64,000 bases of DNA from Actinophytocola sp050699935 (GCF_050699935.1 NZ_JBOHGB010000012.1:22938-86937); one strand, 5' to 3'; shown: positions 39,940-48,727, counted from the stretch's first letter. Notes: generated from the sequence alone by a model not told the origin. Translations and numbers: made by a program.

Positions 39940-41124
39940 ATGACAGCACACAGCGAGAACAAGCAGGCCACACTTCCTCGATTCCGGAAGCAGACCTACG
40001 AGATCGGGAGCCAGGCCCCGGACTTCGACGAGGCGGCGCTCGAAGTCACCCGCGCTCTCATCGGTCTGGACTTCCGCGCCGCCCGGGCGACGCTGGACAT
40101 CTCCGAGGACGTGTGCCGGGACTACTGCAACTACATGGGCAGCCGCAATCCGCTCTTCCTGAGCCAGGATTACGGTCGCACATCACGCTGGGGCGGCATG
40201 CTCGCGCCGCCGACGATGGTCGGCGTCGCGATCACCGCACCCGGTCTGCGCGGCGTGCAGTGGATCGCGGGAAGCCGGGGCTGGGAGTGGTACCGCCCGA
40301 TCCGCCCCGGGGACCGCATCGTGCAACGCGGCAAATACACCGGCTGGGAGGTCAAGCGAGGCAGGCACGCGAACACGTTCGCCATCCAATACGGCCAGCT
40401 GGAGTGTCACAACGAGCAGCGCGAGCTCGTGGCGCGCGGCTTCGTCTCCTACATCAGGACCGCCCGTGCCGGGTCCCGCAACGCGATGAGGTTCGAGCCG
40501 CGGCGCAAGACGTGGACTCCCGAGGAGGTCCAAGAGTTCGTCGAGGCTCGCCGCCGCGAGACCATCCGCGGCGCTGAGATCCGCTACTGGGAGGACGTGT
40601 CGGTCGGAGACCGCATCGGTCCGGTCGTCTATGGCCCGCTTCGGCTGACCGACATCGCGCTGACCGGGGCGTTCAACGACAGCGGCGCGCTGCACGGTGA
40701 AGGACTCGCGCACCTCGGCGCCCACTACTACCAACTGGAGAACCGCCGCCGGCACCCCGCCGACTCGTTCCTGAACGAGGAGACCGGAGTGCACGACCAT
40801 CCGCACCGCGGTCACTGGGAACCGCACATGGCCACGCAGGTGGGCATGCCCGGCATGTACGACGTCGGCAACCAGCGGGCCACCTGGTTCTGCCGGCTCG
40901 TCACTGACTGGATGGGCGACGACGCGTTCGTCGAGCAGCTGAACGCGCGGCTGGTGCGACCGAACGTGGTGTCGGACGTGAACTGGGTGGAAGGCGTCGT
41001 GGAGGCCAAGGAGCAGGGCGAGCACGGCCCGGTCGTGCGATGCCGTCTCGTCGCCAGGAACCAGCTCGACGAGACGACCATGGACGGGGTCGCACGTGTC
41101 CGACTGCTCTCGAAGGAGATGTGA
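39940..41124 (+). CDS. Double-hotdog (FAS1-like dehydratase / MaoC family) protein, copy A
   Basis: A 394-residue tandem-hotdog protein. The N-terminal half has NYMGSRNPLFLSQDYG and MLAPPTMVG; the C-terminal half has SVGDRIGPVVYGPLRLTDIA and the family tail QVGMPGMYDVGNQRATWF, DWMGDDAFV. It shares these segments with the proteins at 12018-13187 and 41125-42252. ATG 39940 follows GAGGGAG closely. Immediately followed by copy B without any gap, it probably forms a heterodimer with it, like the ChsH1/ChsH2 enoyl-CoA hydratase of steroid degradation. Standard hydratase residues are not clear, so hydration is inferred. Confidence 0.85.
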   Translation: MTAHSENKQATLPRFRKQTYEIGSQAPDFDEAALEVTRALIGLDFRAARATLDISEDVCRDYCNYMGSRNPLFLSQDYGRTSRWGGMLAPPTMVGVAITAPGLRGVQWIAGSRGWEWYRPIRPGDRIVQRGKYTGWEVKRGRHANTFAIQYGQLECHNEQRELVARGFVSYIRTARAGSRNAMRFEPRRKTWTPEEVQEFVEARRRETIRGAEIRYWEDVSVGDRIGPVVYGPLRLTDIALTGAFNDSGALHGEGLAHLGAHYYQLENRRRHPADSFLNEETGVHDHPHRGHWEPHMATQVGMPGMYDVGNQRATWFCRLVTDWMGDDAFVEQLNARLVRPNVVSDVNWVEGVVEAKEQGEHGPVVRCRLVARNQLDETTMDGVARVRLLSKEM

Positions 41125-42252
41125 ATGACCGCCACGACATCCGCCACCCGACTGGCGAAGCAGACCGACACCGCCTCGGCGCACGGCGGCTTTAGGCAGA
41201 GCCGACGCATCCACAATCGACAGTTCACACGCAACTCGCGGCGGTGGTTGCGCTCCATCGGCGAGCGAAACCCACTGTTCCTCAACGAGGGGTACGCCGC
41301 TACCTCGACGGTCGGCACACTGGTCGCACATCCACTGTGGCTGTTCTCGGCGGCGGACACCATCGTCACACGTGGCCACCCGGAGCTGCACGCGATGCTC
41401 GCCGCTGTGGACTGGCGGTTCGATCGCTGGGTCCGGGTGGGCGACCGGGTGAGTCCGATGAGCCGGATGACCGAGCAGCGTGAGACGACGAGCTCGTTCG
41501 CCGGCAGCGTGATCCTGCAGACCGGTGAGACCATGTTCCTCGGCTCGGATGGGCGCAGCCTCGCCACAGCCCGGACCACGACCGCCCGCTTCTCCCGCGA
41601 GGAGGCCGTCGCCCGCGGCAAGTACACGAAGGACCGCGAGCCGTACAGATACTCCCAGGAGGACCTGTTCCGCATCGAGGACGGCTACGACCACGAGACC
41701 GTGCGCGGCGCCCGAGCCCGCTGGTGGGAGGACGTCGAGATCGGCGACGCGCTCGACCCGGTCGTCAAGGGACCGCTGACGTCCGAGGACATGCTCGAGT
41801 TCATCGGGGCGACCCGACCGGCGCCGGCGTACGGGCGGTTCGACGACCAGCTCGAACACGAACCCGGCGCGGGCTTTCTGGACGACTGCGGGATCCGGGA
41901 GGCGTGGACCGCGTCGCTCATCGACGCGTCCGTCGCGGCCCGCATTGGCCTACCCGGTCCCCATGACGCTGGCATGGACCGGATCTCCTGGCTCGGCAGC
42001 CTACTCACGAACTGGATGGGTGATGACGGCTTCCTCAGCCGGTTCGCCGTCAGGCTCATCCGGCCCGTCCATCTCATGGACGCCGTGTGGTGCACCGGCG
42101 AGGTGCGGGACAAGCACAACTCCCGCGGCTCGAAGTACGTCGTGTGCTCGGTACGTGCACACAACCAGCGAGGCGAGCTGACCGCGGAGGGCACCGCGGA
42201 AGTGGAGCTGCCGGGACGGGACGGCTTCCACCCGCTGCGGAGCGGGCGGTGA
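41125..42252 (+). CDS. Double-hotdog (FAS1-like dehydratase / MaoC family) protein, copy B
   Basis: A 375-residue relative of the preceding protein, starting directly after its stop (TGAATG). The N-terminal half reads RSIGERNPLFLNEGYAATST and the C-terminal half DVEIGDALDPVVKGPLTSED, ending with IGLPGPHDAGMDRISWLGSL and NWMGDDGFL. In this copy the N-terminal APPT segment is VAHPLWL, so the two copies have diverged and may split catalytic and structural roles. Its stop overlaps the likely GTG start of the CoA-transferase gene. Confidence 0.85.
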   Translation: MTATTSATRLAKQTDTASAHGGFRQSRRIHNRQFTRNSRRWLRSIGERNPLFLNEGYAATSTVGTLVAHPLWLFSAADTIVTRGHPELHAMLAAVDWRFDRWVRVGDRVSPMSRMTEQRETTSSFAGSVILQTGETMFLGSDGRSLATARTTTARFSREEAVARGKYTKDREPYRYSQEDLFRIEDGYDHETVRGARARWWEDVEIGDALDPVVKGPLTSEDMLEFIGATRPAPAYGRFDDQLEHEPGAGFLDDCGIREAWTASLIDASVAARIGLPGPHDAGMDRISWLGSLLTNWMGDDGFLSRFAVRLIRPVHLMDAVWCTGEVRDKHNSRGSKYVVCSVRAHNQRGELTAEGTAEVELPGRDGFHPLRSGR

Positions 42253-43553
42253 GCGGCATGGCCGACGGGCGCACGAACGGCGCCGGCCGCCCGCGGCTCC
42301 CCCTCGCGGGCCTGCGCTGCATCGACTACGGGGTCTGGCACGCGGGACCGGCGGTGACCGCGATGCTCGCCGACATGGGTGCCGACGTAGTGAAGATCGA
42401 GAACCGGCACGGCGACCCGACGCGCCGGTTCTCCCGCTACCACGGATACTCGGTCCGTCTGCCCCGCGGCGACTGCGTCCACATGCAACTGTCCAATCGG
42501 GGCAAGCGGTCCCTCTCGCTCGACGTGTCGACCGAGCGGGGCCGGGCCATCGCGACGAAGCTCATCGCGGACGCCGACGTGTTCGTCACCAACCTGCGCG
42601 AGGAGCACCTGCGGCGCGTGCGGCTGGAGTGGGCCGACCTCGAGGCGATCAACCCCCGGCTGGTGTACACCCACGTCACCGGCTTCGGTCCGGAGGGACC
42701 CGCCAGCGCACGGCGGGCGTTCGACACGCTCGCGGTCGCACAGTCGGGACTGCTCTCGGTGTTCAACCCCGACGAGCCGGAGCCGTTCCTGTTTGGCCTC
42801 GGGGACCAGATGGCGGCGGTCACCGGCGTGATGGGAGTGCTCGCCGCTCTGCACGAACGTACGACGACCGGTCGCGGCCAGCTCGTGGAGACCTCGCTGT
42901 ACGGGGCGCTGCTCCACCTGGTCGCGATGCCGCTGCACATCCAGCTGGCCATTGGTGAGGCGATCCGTCCACCCGCACGGGACGAGGTGTTCAACCCGCT
43001 GACCACGTGGTTCCGTTGCCGGGACGGCAAATGGGTCATGCTCTCGGAGAACATGCCGGACCAGAAGTGGCCGCTGTTCTGCGTCTGTGTCGGGCGGGAG
43101 GACTGGATCACGGACCCGCGGTACGAGAACCTCCGAGCGAGGGGAAGGCACGCGCGCGAGCTGATTCACGAGATCGACACGATCCTGGCGACGCGCGACT
43201 CGGACGAGTGGGTACGCGTCTTCGCGGACGCCGATCTCGCGGTCGCGGTCATCAGCACGCTCACGGACGTGGCGACCGACGAGCAGGCCACGGTGAACGG
43301 CTATATCGCAGCGCAGGAGTATCCCGACGCTCCGTTCACCCGGCGAGGTGCGGGCTTCCCGGTCGCTTTCGGCGGGCACGCGCGCACGGAGTTCGCCAGG
43401 GGTCCGATGCTCGGTGAGCACTCGGTGGAGATCCTCCACTCACTCGGCTACACGAACGACGACATCCGGGACCTCGTGGACGACGGCGTGGTCGGTGCCG
43501 GTGACACAGCCGAGGCCGACCAGGTGACCGGCAGCGCCGAGCGCTCACCGTAG
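42249..43553 (+). CDS. CaiB/BaiF-type (class III) CoA-transferase
   Basis: A 434-residue family III CoA-transferase. Motifs are the N-terminal LRCIDYGVWHAGPAVTAMLA, MGADVVKIENRHGDPTR, the substrate strand LSNRGKRSLSLDV, and FDTLAVAQSGLLSVF where the catalytic Asp of the family (here FDTLA) forms the aspartyl-CoA intermediate. It moves CoA between acids without ATP. I prefer GTG 42249, which has GGAG six bases upstream and overlaps the preceding stop; ATG 42258 is the alternative. The crotonase gene follows ten bases later. Confidence 0.92.
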   Translation: MSGMADGRTNGAGRPRLPLAGLRCIDYGVWHAGPAVTAMLADMGADVVKIENRHGDPTRRFSRYHGYSVRLPRGDCVHMQLSNRGKRSLSLDVSTERGRAIATKLIADADVFVTNLREEHLRRVRLEWADLEAINPRLVYTHVTGFGPEGPASARRAFDTLAVAQSGLLSVFNPDEPEPFLFGLGDQMAAVTGVMGVLAALHERTTTGRGQLVETSLYGALLHLVAMPLHIQLAIGEAIRPPARDEVFNPLTTWFRCRDGKWVMLSENMPDQKWPLFCVCVGREDWITDPRYENLRARGRHARELIHEIDTILATRDSDEWVRVFADADLAVAVISTLTDVATDEQATVNGYIAAQEYPDAPFTRRGAGFPVAFGGHARTEFARGPMLGEHSVEILHSLGYTNDDIRDLVDDGVVGAGDTAEADQVTGSAERSP

Positions 43554-43562
43554 GGAGGGCAA

Positions 43563-44351
43563 ATGACCGTCTCGATCGAACGGCTGGACGGCGGAATCGC
43601 GGTCATCACCATCGAGCGCGAGCGTTCCGGCAATTCCATCGACGGGCACACCGGTCACGGGTTGAACACCGCCTTGAGCGAGCTCGAGGCCGAGGTGTCG
43701 ATCCGTGGCGCGGTGATCACCGGCGCCGGCGACCGGTACTTCTGCACGGGGATGGATCTCAAGGAGTTCGGTCGTGGGAACACGCGCGGCATCGTGTCGT
43801 CGAAGAACGGGTTCGCCGGGATCGCGCGGCGGAAGACACGGCTCCTGCTCGCCGCCGCGGTGAACGGGCTGGCGCTCGGTGGCGGCTTCGAGATCGTCCT
43901 GGCGTGCGATCTGGCGGTCGCCTCCGAGCAGGCTCGGTTCTCGCTGCCGGAGGTGAAGAGAGGGTTGATCGCTGCCGGTGGCGGCCTGGTGCGGCTGCCC
44001 CGGACGCTCCCGCCGAAGATCGTGACGGAGCTCGCCCTGACCGGAAACGAGATCGGTGCCGAGCGCGCACTGTCGCTCGGGCTCGTGAACTCGGTCGTCG
44101 CTCCCGGTGAGGAGGTGCCGGCGGCGATCACCCTGTTGCGAGCCGTGTTGGCGAACGCGCCCGCGGCCGTCGCCGCCTCCCGGGATCTCATCCGCCAGAC
44201 CCCCTACCTCGACGAGGAGGAGGCCTGGCTGGAGTGCCGCCGCCAGCTCAAGGAGGTGCTGGCGGCCGGGGAGGCGCGGGAGGGCGCCGACGGCTTCACC
44301 CGAGGTGTCGCACCCACGTGGCCGGCCGCGGTGGACGGGGCGGAGGCCTAG
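43563..44351 (+). CDS. Enoyl-CoA hydratase/isomerase (crotonase family)
   Basis: A 262-residue crotonase. The oxyanion loop is GAGDRYFCTGMDLKEFG, the second is AAVNGLALGGGFEIVLACDL, and the third, LPEVKRGLIAAGGGLVRLPR, carries the Glu used for hydration. It is the last gene of the selenoprotein operon, giving the pathway a beta-oxidation-like hydration step. AGGGAGG precedes the ATG. A weak hairpin (GGTCGT-CGC-ACGACC, 44351-44365) follows its stop. Confidence 0.92.
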   Translation: MTVSIERLDGGIAVITIERERSGNSIDGHTGHGLNTALSELEAEVSIRGAVITGAGDRYFCTGMDLKEFGRGNTRGIVSSKNGFAGIARRKTRLLLAAAVNGLALGGGFEIVLACDLAVASEQARFSLPEVKRGLIAAGGGLVRLPRTLPPKIVTELALTGNEIGAERALSLGLVNSVVAPGEEVPAAITLLRAVLANAPAAVAASRDLIRQTPYLDEEEAWLECRRQLKEVLAAGEAREGADGFTRGVAPTWPAAVDGAEA

Positions 44352-44428
44352 GTCGTCGCACGACCGGCCGGTGAACCTGGTACGACACACTCTCCGGGAG
44401 AAGCCGAACCGGTGAGCGAGGGGGCCGC

Positions 44429-46135
44429 ATGTGGGAGGACCGGCGGATCGGGAGCCAGGCTCCGCTGTGGCGGCTGGGCTCGCCCGTCCTCGTACTGCGG
44501 GTCGGGTGGCCGGTCCTGCTCCTGGCCGTCGCCTCGGTCGCGGTCGTGGTGTTCGGCCTCGCGGATCCGGGCTCCGGGTTCGTCATCGCGGCCTGGGTCT
44601 TCGGGTGCCTCGGCGGGGCGATGCTCATCGGGGCGGCGATCGGGTACGTGATCCTTCGGCGGACCTCCGCGAAGGTCGGGGACTACGCCGCCGCCGAAGG
44701 TCTCGACTTCACCGTCCGGAACCGGCGCCTCACCGGCGGCTGGCGGATCGCGCCGGACTGCGACGGAGGGCTGTCGCGCGACGTCATCACCGGCACGGTG
44801 CACGGCCGGGGGCTCGTGTCGTTCCTCCACCAGTCCTATGTAGACGCTGGTCGCGGTCGGGCGTTGCTGGGCGGCCGCGCCCCGGGGCGTGTCGTGGGCG
44901 TTCGGGTCACCGTCCTGGACGTCGGCCGCCCGCTGCCCACCGTGGAGCTGACGCCGCGACGGCTGCCGCGGGTGGAGAACCGGACGCTGCCCGCGGACGA
45001 CCCGGTCGCCATCGGCATGCCGGAGATCGAGGCCGACTACCACGTGGCGACCGACGACCCGGCGTTCGCCGCCGAGCTGCTCTCGTCGGCGGTCGTCGCC
45101 GCGCTCCGGTCCGCCCCGCAATTGACCGTGCGCACGTCGGGCACGCGGGTGGTCGTGCTCGCCTCGCCCCTGACGACCGTGCACGGGATCGCGGCCGGTG
45201 TGCGCCTGCTCGACGTCCTCAGCGCGCGGGTGGACGAGCTGGCCGACACCCCAGCGACCCCGGCCACCCCGCCACCGCGGAGCACGGCCTACGTCCCGCC
45301 CTCGGTACGGCGCTGGCGGCTGGCACCGTTCGGTGACCTCCTCGTCGAGGCCGGCATGGCGGACGTGCGGCGCGGGCTGGTCCGGGACCGGCCCTTCCTG
45401 ACATTCGTCCGCGAGCGCGTCATCGGTGGCGACGAGGAGCGGCAGGTCCAGCGCGAGCAGGTGATCGCGGTCGCGCTGCCGGCCCGGCTGCCGCGCCTGG
45501 AGGTCTGGCCCGAGAACACGCTGCGCCAGATCGCCCCGAGCATGGCCGTACGCGAGGACATCGACATCGAGAGCGACGACTTCAACCGCCGATTCCAGGT
45601 CGCCGCGCACGACCGCAAGTACGCCGTCGACGTGCTCAACCCGCGCGCGGTCGAGGCCCTGCTCGCCGTCGCGGACTTCGAGTGGCGCATCGACGGCAGC
45701 GACCTGGTCGGGATCTGGGACGCCACCACCGCCGACCCCGACGCGGTCCACACCCGCCTGCACGCGCTGACCACCGTGGCCGAGCTCATCCCGGCACACG
45801 TCGTCGCCGACCATGGCTGGGCCGCGGAGCCGGCCGACGTGGACACGGCGACCGAGGGCGTGGACCATGCGTTGCCTCCGCTGCGCGCCGTGCACGTCGT
45901 GCTCGCGACGGTGGTCGGGCTCGTGGTCGCCGGCGCCGGCGTGCCCATCGCTCTCGCCGTCTCCGACGACGACCGGCCCGGTGCCTGGGCCGGCGGGGTC
46001 GTCGTGGTCGTCGTGATCACCGTCGTCGCGGTGGTCCTCACCATCGTCTTCGCCCGCGTGGCCGACAGCGTCCGGCTGAACAAGGCAACCAGCAGCCGCG
46101 AGCCCACCCGTGACGGCTCAGCGCCGTCGCGGTGA
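44429..46135 (+). CDS. Membrane protein with duplicated DUF3137-like cytoplasmic regions
   Basis: A 568-residue protein. Two membrane segments lie near the N-terminus (VGWPVLLLAVASVAVVVFGL, then GSGFVIAAWVFGCLGGAMLI) and two near the C-terminus (VVLATVVGLVVAGAGVPIAL, then VVVVVVITVVAVVLTIVFAR). The large soluble middle contains two related modules, the second with DDFNRRFQVAAHDRKYAVDV and LNPRAVEALL, the pattern of DUF3137-like proteins; the first has TDDPAFAAELLSSAVVAALR at the matching place. Function unknown. It is 77 bases after the crotonase and not obviously part of that operon. Confidence 0.75.
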   Translation: MWEDRRIGSQAPLWRLGSPVLVLRVGWPVLLLAVASVAVVVFGLADPGSGFVIAAWVFGCLGGAMLIGAAIGYVILRRTSAKVGDYAAAEGLDFTVRNRRLTGGWRIAPDCDGGLSRDVITGTVHGRGLVSFLHQSYVDAGRGRALLGGRAPGRVVGVRVTVLDVGRPLPTVELTPRRLPRVENRTLPADDPVAIGMPEIEADYHVATDDPAFAAELLSSAVVAALRSAPQLTVRTSGTRVVVLASPLTTVHGIAAGVRLLDVLSARVDELADTPATPATPPPRSTAYVPPSVRRWRLAPFGDLLVEAGMADVRRGLVRDRPFLTFVRERVIGGDEERQVQREQVIAVALPARLPRLEVWPENTLRQIAPSMAVREDIDIESDDFNRRFQVAAHDRKYAVDVLNPRAVEALLAVADFEWRIDGSDLVGIWDATTADPDAVHTRLHALTTVAELIPAHVVADHGWAAEPADVDTATEGVDHALPPLRAVHVVLATVVGLVVAGAGVPIALAVSDDDRPGAWAGGVVVVVVITVVAVVLTIVFARVADSVRLNKATSSREPTRDGSAPSR

Positions 46136-46278
46136 CCTCCCCGCGGGGCTCTCCGCGCGCACGAACGTCGTGATCGCGCCGACCCCGGCACGTTCGGAGC
46201 CGGCTCGGAAGGCGTCGTCGACGGAGCCCGCGGGCCACGTGCTGCGCGTCGAGCGCCGGCCGAGGCGATACTGGCCGC

Positions 46279-47004
46279 GTGACGACCACGTCCGACTACG
46301 ACAGCGACCCGGACCGGTTCCGGACCGGCACGAGGGTCACGGCCGCGCATCTGCGGCCGGGCGTGAGCCTGTACGAGAAGATCGCCGGGCTGCTCACCGA
46401 GCGTGGCGTGCGGCGGGTGCTCGACCTCGGCTGCGGCGAGGGCGCGCTCGGTGCCGCCGTCGGCACGGTGTTCGGCTCGGTGTTCGGCTCAAGGTTCGGC
46501 ACCGACGCCCCGCTGGTGGTCGGCCTGGACACGTCGTCGACGATGCTCTCGGCCGTGGCCCCGCCCGTGACGCGGGCCGACGCCACGGCGATTCCCTTTC
46601 GCGACAACGTGTTCGACGCGGTCGTCGCGGTCAACGTGCTCGACCACCTGCCCGATCCACTGCCCGCGGTCCGGGCCGCGCACCGGGTGCTGCGTCCCGG
46701 CGGCGTGCTGGTCGCCGGCGCGATCAGCCGCCGCGACTCGCCGGAGCTGGCGCCGGTGTGGCGGCCGGAGCCGACGCCCTTCGATGCCGAGGACGCACCC
46801 GACATCGTGGCTTCGGTCTTCGGCGAGGCCGATGTGGACGGTTGGGATGCCCCGCTGATGACCCTGCCGGACACCACGGCGATCACCGACTACCTCATCG
46901 CCCGGTTCGTGCCGGCGGAGCGGGCGGCCGTGGCCGCACGCGGGCTGCCGGCGCCGCTCGTGGTCACCAAGCGCGGGACGCTGGTGATCGGCCACAAGGC
47001 CTGA
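46279..47004 (+). CDS. Class I SAM-dependent methyltransferase
   Basis: A 241-residue methyltransferase. Motif I is VLDLGCGEGALGAAVG, the acidic loop is VVGLDTSSTML, motif IV is FDAVVAVNVLDHLPDP and the following strand is VLRPGGVLVAGAI. Between motif I and the acidic loop lies a small duplication (TVFGSVFGSRFG) from an imperfect 12-base tandem repeat near 46470-46500. GTG 46279 lacks a strong ribosome site. The substrate is not predictable; the next gene is an arsenic regulator, but these enzymes are not the ArsM type (no cysteine trio seen). About 140 bases before it hold no convincing gene. Confidence 0.85.
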   Translation: MTTTSDYDSDPDRFRTGTRVTAAHLRPGVSLYEKIAGLLTERGVRRVLDLGCGEGALGAAVGTVFGSVFGSRFGTDAPLVVGLDTSSTMLSAVAPPVTRADATAIPFRDNVFDAVVAVNVLDHLPDPLPAVRAAHRVLRPGGVLVAGAISRRDSPELAPVWRPEPTPFDAEDAPDIVASVFGEADVDGWDAPLMTLPDTTAITDYLIARFVPAERAAVAARGLPAPLVVTKRGTLVIGHKA

Positions 47005-47040
47005 CACGGTGTCAGGTCAAACATGCCGAGCCGAAAACAT

Positions 47041-47063
47041 ATCAAGCTGATTTGATGTATTCT
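47041..47063 (+). promoter_or_regulatory. ArsR operator and -10 element of a leaderless promoter
   Basis: ATCAA-GCTGAT-TTGAT (47041-47056) is the classic ArsR inverted repeat. It is followed by TATTCT (47058-47063), a good -10, seven bases before GTG 47070. The transcript should therefore begin at or next to the GTG, and the repressor would sit on the promoter. Confidence 0.72.
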
Positions 47064-47069
47064 GCGTGC

Positions 47070-47834
47070 GTGGCTGACAACCCGACGCCCGTCGACCTGG
47101 CACCGCCGGCGTTCCTCCAGCTGGCGGGGAACGCGGTGCGCTGGCTGTTGCTCACCGAGCTCGCCCGCGGCGACCTGCGGGTCGGCGAGCTGACCGCGAA
47201 GGTGGGCCAGCCGCAGAACGCGGTCTCCTACCACCTCGGACGCCTGCGTGCCGGCGGGCTCGTGTCCATGCGGCGCAGCTCGGCCGATCAGCGGGACACC
47301 TACTACCACGCCGAGCTGACCCGCTGCGGTGAGCTCCTGGCCGCGACCGGGGTCGCGCTGCACCCCGGTCTGGCCACCAGCCCGACTCCCCCGGGCGGTC
47401 GCCGTCGCGGCGCCCGGATCCGGGTGTTGTTCCTCTGCACCGGGAACAGCGCCCGCTCCCAGATCGCCGAGGCGCTCCTCACGCACGGCGCCGGCGACCG
47501 GGTCGAGGTCGACAGCGCCGGCAGCCACCCCAAGGACCTGCACCCGAACGCGGTCCGGGTGATGCGGGAGTACGGCATCGACATCAGCGGCCGGCGCGCC
47601 AAGCACCTCGACGAGTACGCCGGACGCCGCTTCGACCAGGTGATCACCCTCTGCGACAAGGTTCGCGAGGTCTGCCCGGAGTTTCCGGGCGGTCCGGAGG
47701 CGATCCACTGGAGCATCCCCGATCCCGCCGCCGACCCGGCCGGCTGCGCCGCGTTCCGGCGGGTCGCCGCCGACCTTCACACCCGCATCGGGCTCCTCAC
47801 GCACCGCATCACCACATCCACGACGAAGGGATGA
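47070..47834 (+). CDS. ArsR-ArsC fusion: arsenic repressor joined to arsenate reductase
   Basis: A 254-residue two-domain protein. Residues 1-95 are an ArsR-type winged helix (FLQLAGNAVRWLLLTELARG, then VGQPQNAVSYHLGRLRAGGL). After a Pro/Gly/Arg linker, residues 117-254 are a low-molecular-weight phosphatase-fold arsenate reductase with C123 in CTGNSARSQ and ITLCDKVREVCPEFPGGPEA supplying further cysteines. It is of a different subtype from the two ArsC at 20.6-21.7 kb. I start at GTG 47070 (leaderless); the ATG at 47055 lies inside the operator. It likely senses arsenic, controls itself, and reduces arsenate. Confidence 0.9.
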   Translation: MADNPTPVDLAPPAFLQLAGNAVRWLLLTELARGDLRVGELTAKVGQPQNAVSYHLGRLRAGGLVSMRRSSADQRDTYYHAELTRCGELLAATGVALHPGLATSPTPPGGRRRGARIRVLFLCTGNSARSQIAEALLTHGAGDRVEVDSAGSHPKDLHPNAVRVMREYGIDISGRRAKHLDEYAGRRFDQVITLCDKVREVCPEFPGGPEAIHWSIPDPAADPAGCAAFRRVAADLHTRIGLLTHRITTSTTKG

Positions 47835-47905
47835 CCTGTCATGACACCTGGACGGCACCAACCCACGGTGACTACAAGCGTTGATTCCGGGGAGGCGCGG
47901 CAGGC

Positions 47906-48295
47906 ATGACCAAGCCCGACGACAGCACGGTCAGCGTCCGCTACATCGTCGACGACGTCCAGGCCGCCATCGACTTCTACACCACCCACCTCGGCTTCAC
48001 CCTGCGCACCGCGCACCTGCCCGCGTTCGCGGACGTCACCCGCGGCCCGTTGCGGTTGCTGCTGTCCGGATCGGACAGTTCCGGCGCCCGCGCCACACCG
48101 GCCGACGCCGCCACCGCCGGCCGCAACCGCATCCACCTCACCGTCGACGATCTCGATGCCGAGATCGACCGCCTGCGCGACGCCGGACTGTCCTTTCGCA
48201 GCGACGTCGTCTCGGGCCCCGGCGGACGCCAGATCCTGCTCGCCGACCCCGCCGGCAACCTGGTGGAGCTGTTCACCCCCGCGACCTCCGGCTGA
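47906..48295 (+). CDS. VOC (glyoxalase/bleomycin resistance fold) protein
   Basis: A 129-residue single VOC module pair: VSVRYIVDDVQAAIDFYTTH opens the fold, and RNRIHLTVDDLDAEIDRLRD and DPAGNLVELFTP close it. His/Glu residues at the usual metal positions are partly present (HLT, VEL). GGGGAGG lies upstream. It follows the ArsR-ArsC fusion by 71 bases; VOC proteins of the ArsI type cleave methylarsenicals but need a cysteine pair that is absent here, so that role is not supported. Confidence 0.83.
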   Translation: MTKPDDSTVSVRYIVDDVQAAIDFYTTHLGFTLRTAHLPAFADVTRGPLRLLLSGSDSSGARATPADAATAGRNRIHLTVDDLDAEIDRLRDAGLSFRSDVVSGPGGRQILLADPAGNLVELFTPATSG

Positions 48296-48324
48296 CCTCG
48301 CCGGCCGAGCATCCGAAAAGGACG

Positions 48325-48714
48325 GTCAGGACTCGTCGGGCGGCGTGGGGGTGGTCGGTCGGGTAGAGCGTGTCCGCCTCGTGCGCGGGGACGGACTCGG
48401 CCGCGGCGACCGAGAGCCCGTCGACGCACACGGGCGTGGTGGTGTCGCCCGGCGGCGCACCGCGCCCACGTGGATCGTGCGACCCGTACGCCCGTAGAAG
48501 CGCGTCGATCGCGCGGACCCGCCGGGTGCGCACGACCCGGAGCATGCCCGCCTCGACGAGCACGTTGACGTTGTGCGCGACCGTGCTCCTGGGTCGCTTC
48601 ACCGCGGCGGCCGGCTCGGCCACGTTGGCGGCACGCTCGAGCACGAGCTCCAGCAGCGTCCACCGCTGCGAGTCGATTGGTCTAAAGTTCCGGATCGTTC
48701 GGCACAGGCTTTCG
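48325..48714 (-). pseudogene. Decayed winged-helix regulator
   Basis: Minus-strand remnant. An intact N-terminal reading-head segment (DSQRWTLLELVLERAANVAE, then RPRSTVAHNVNVLVEAGMLR) is followed by a frame change: the family continuation RFYGRTGRTIHVGAVR appears in the neighbouring frame, then VCVDGLSVAAAESVPAHEAD returns in the first. The end, LYPTDHP, is the normal C-terminus of this family joined early, so an internal deletion is also present. No proper start codon is visible (an ACG or CTG only). It lies divergent to the hydrolase gene at 48728. Confidence 0.65.
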
Positions 48715-48727
48715 GAGAGGACGTCGC

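Noticed and set aside
46136..46278. Possible gene remnant on the minus strand (SVDDAFRAGSERAGVGAITT)
   Set aside because: The stretch looks protein-like but is too short and matches no family I can name.
47906..48295. ArsI-type C-As lyase role for the VOC protein next to the ArsR-ArsC fusion
   Set aside because: The vicinal cysteine pair needed to bind methylarsenite is absent.
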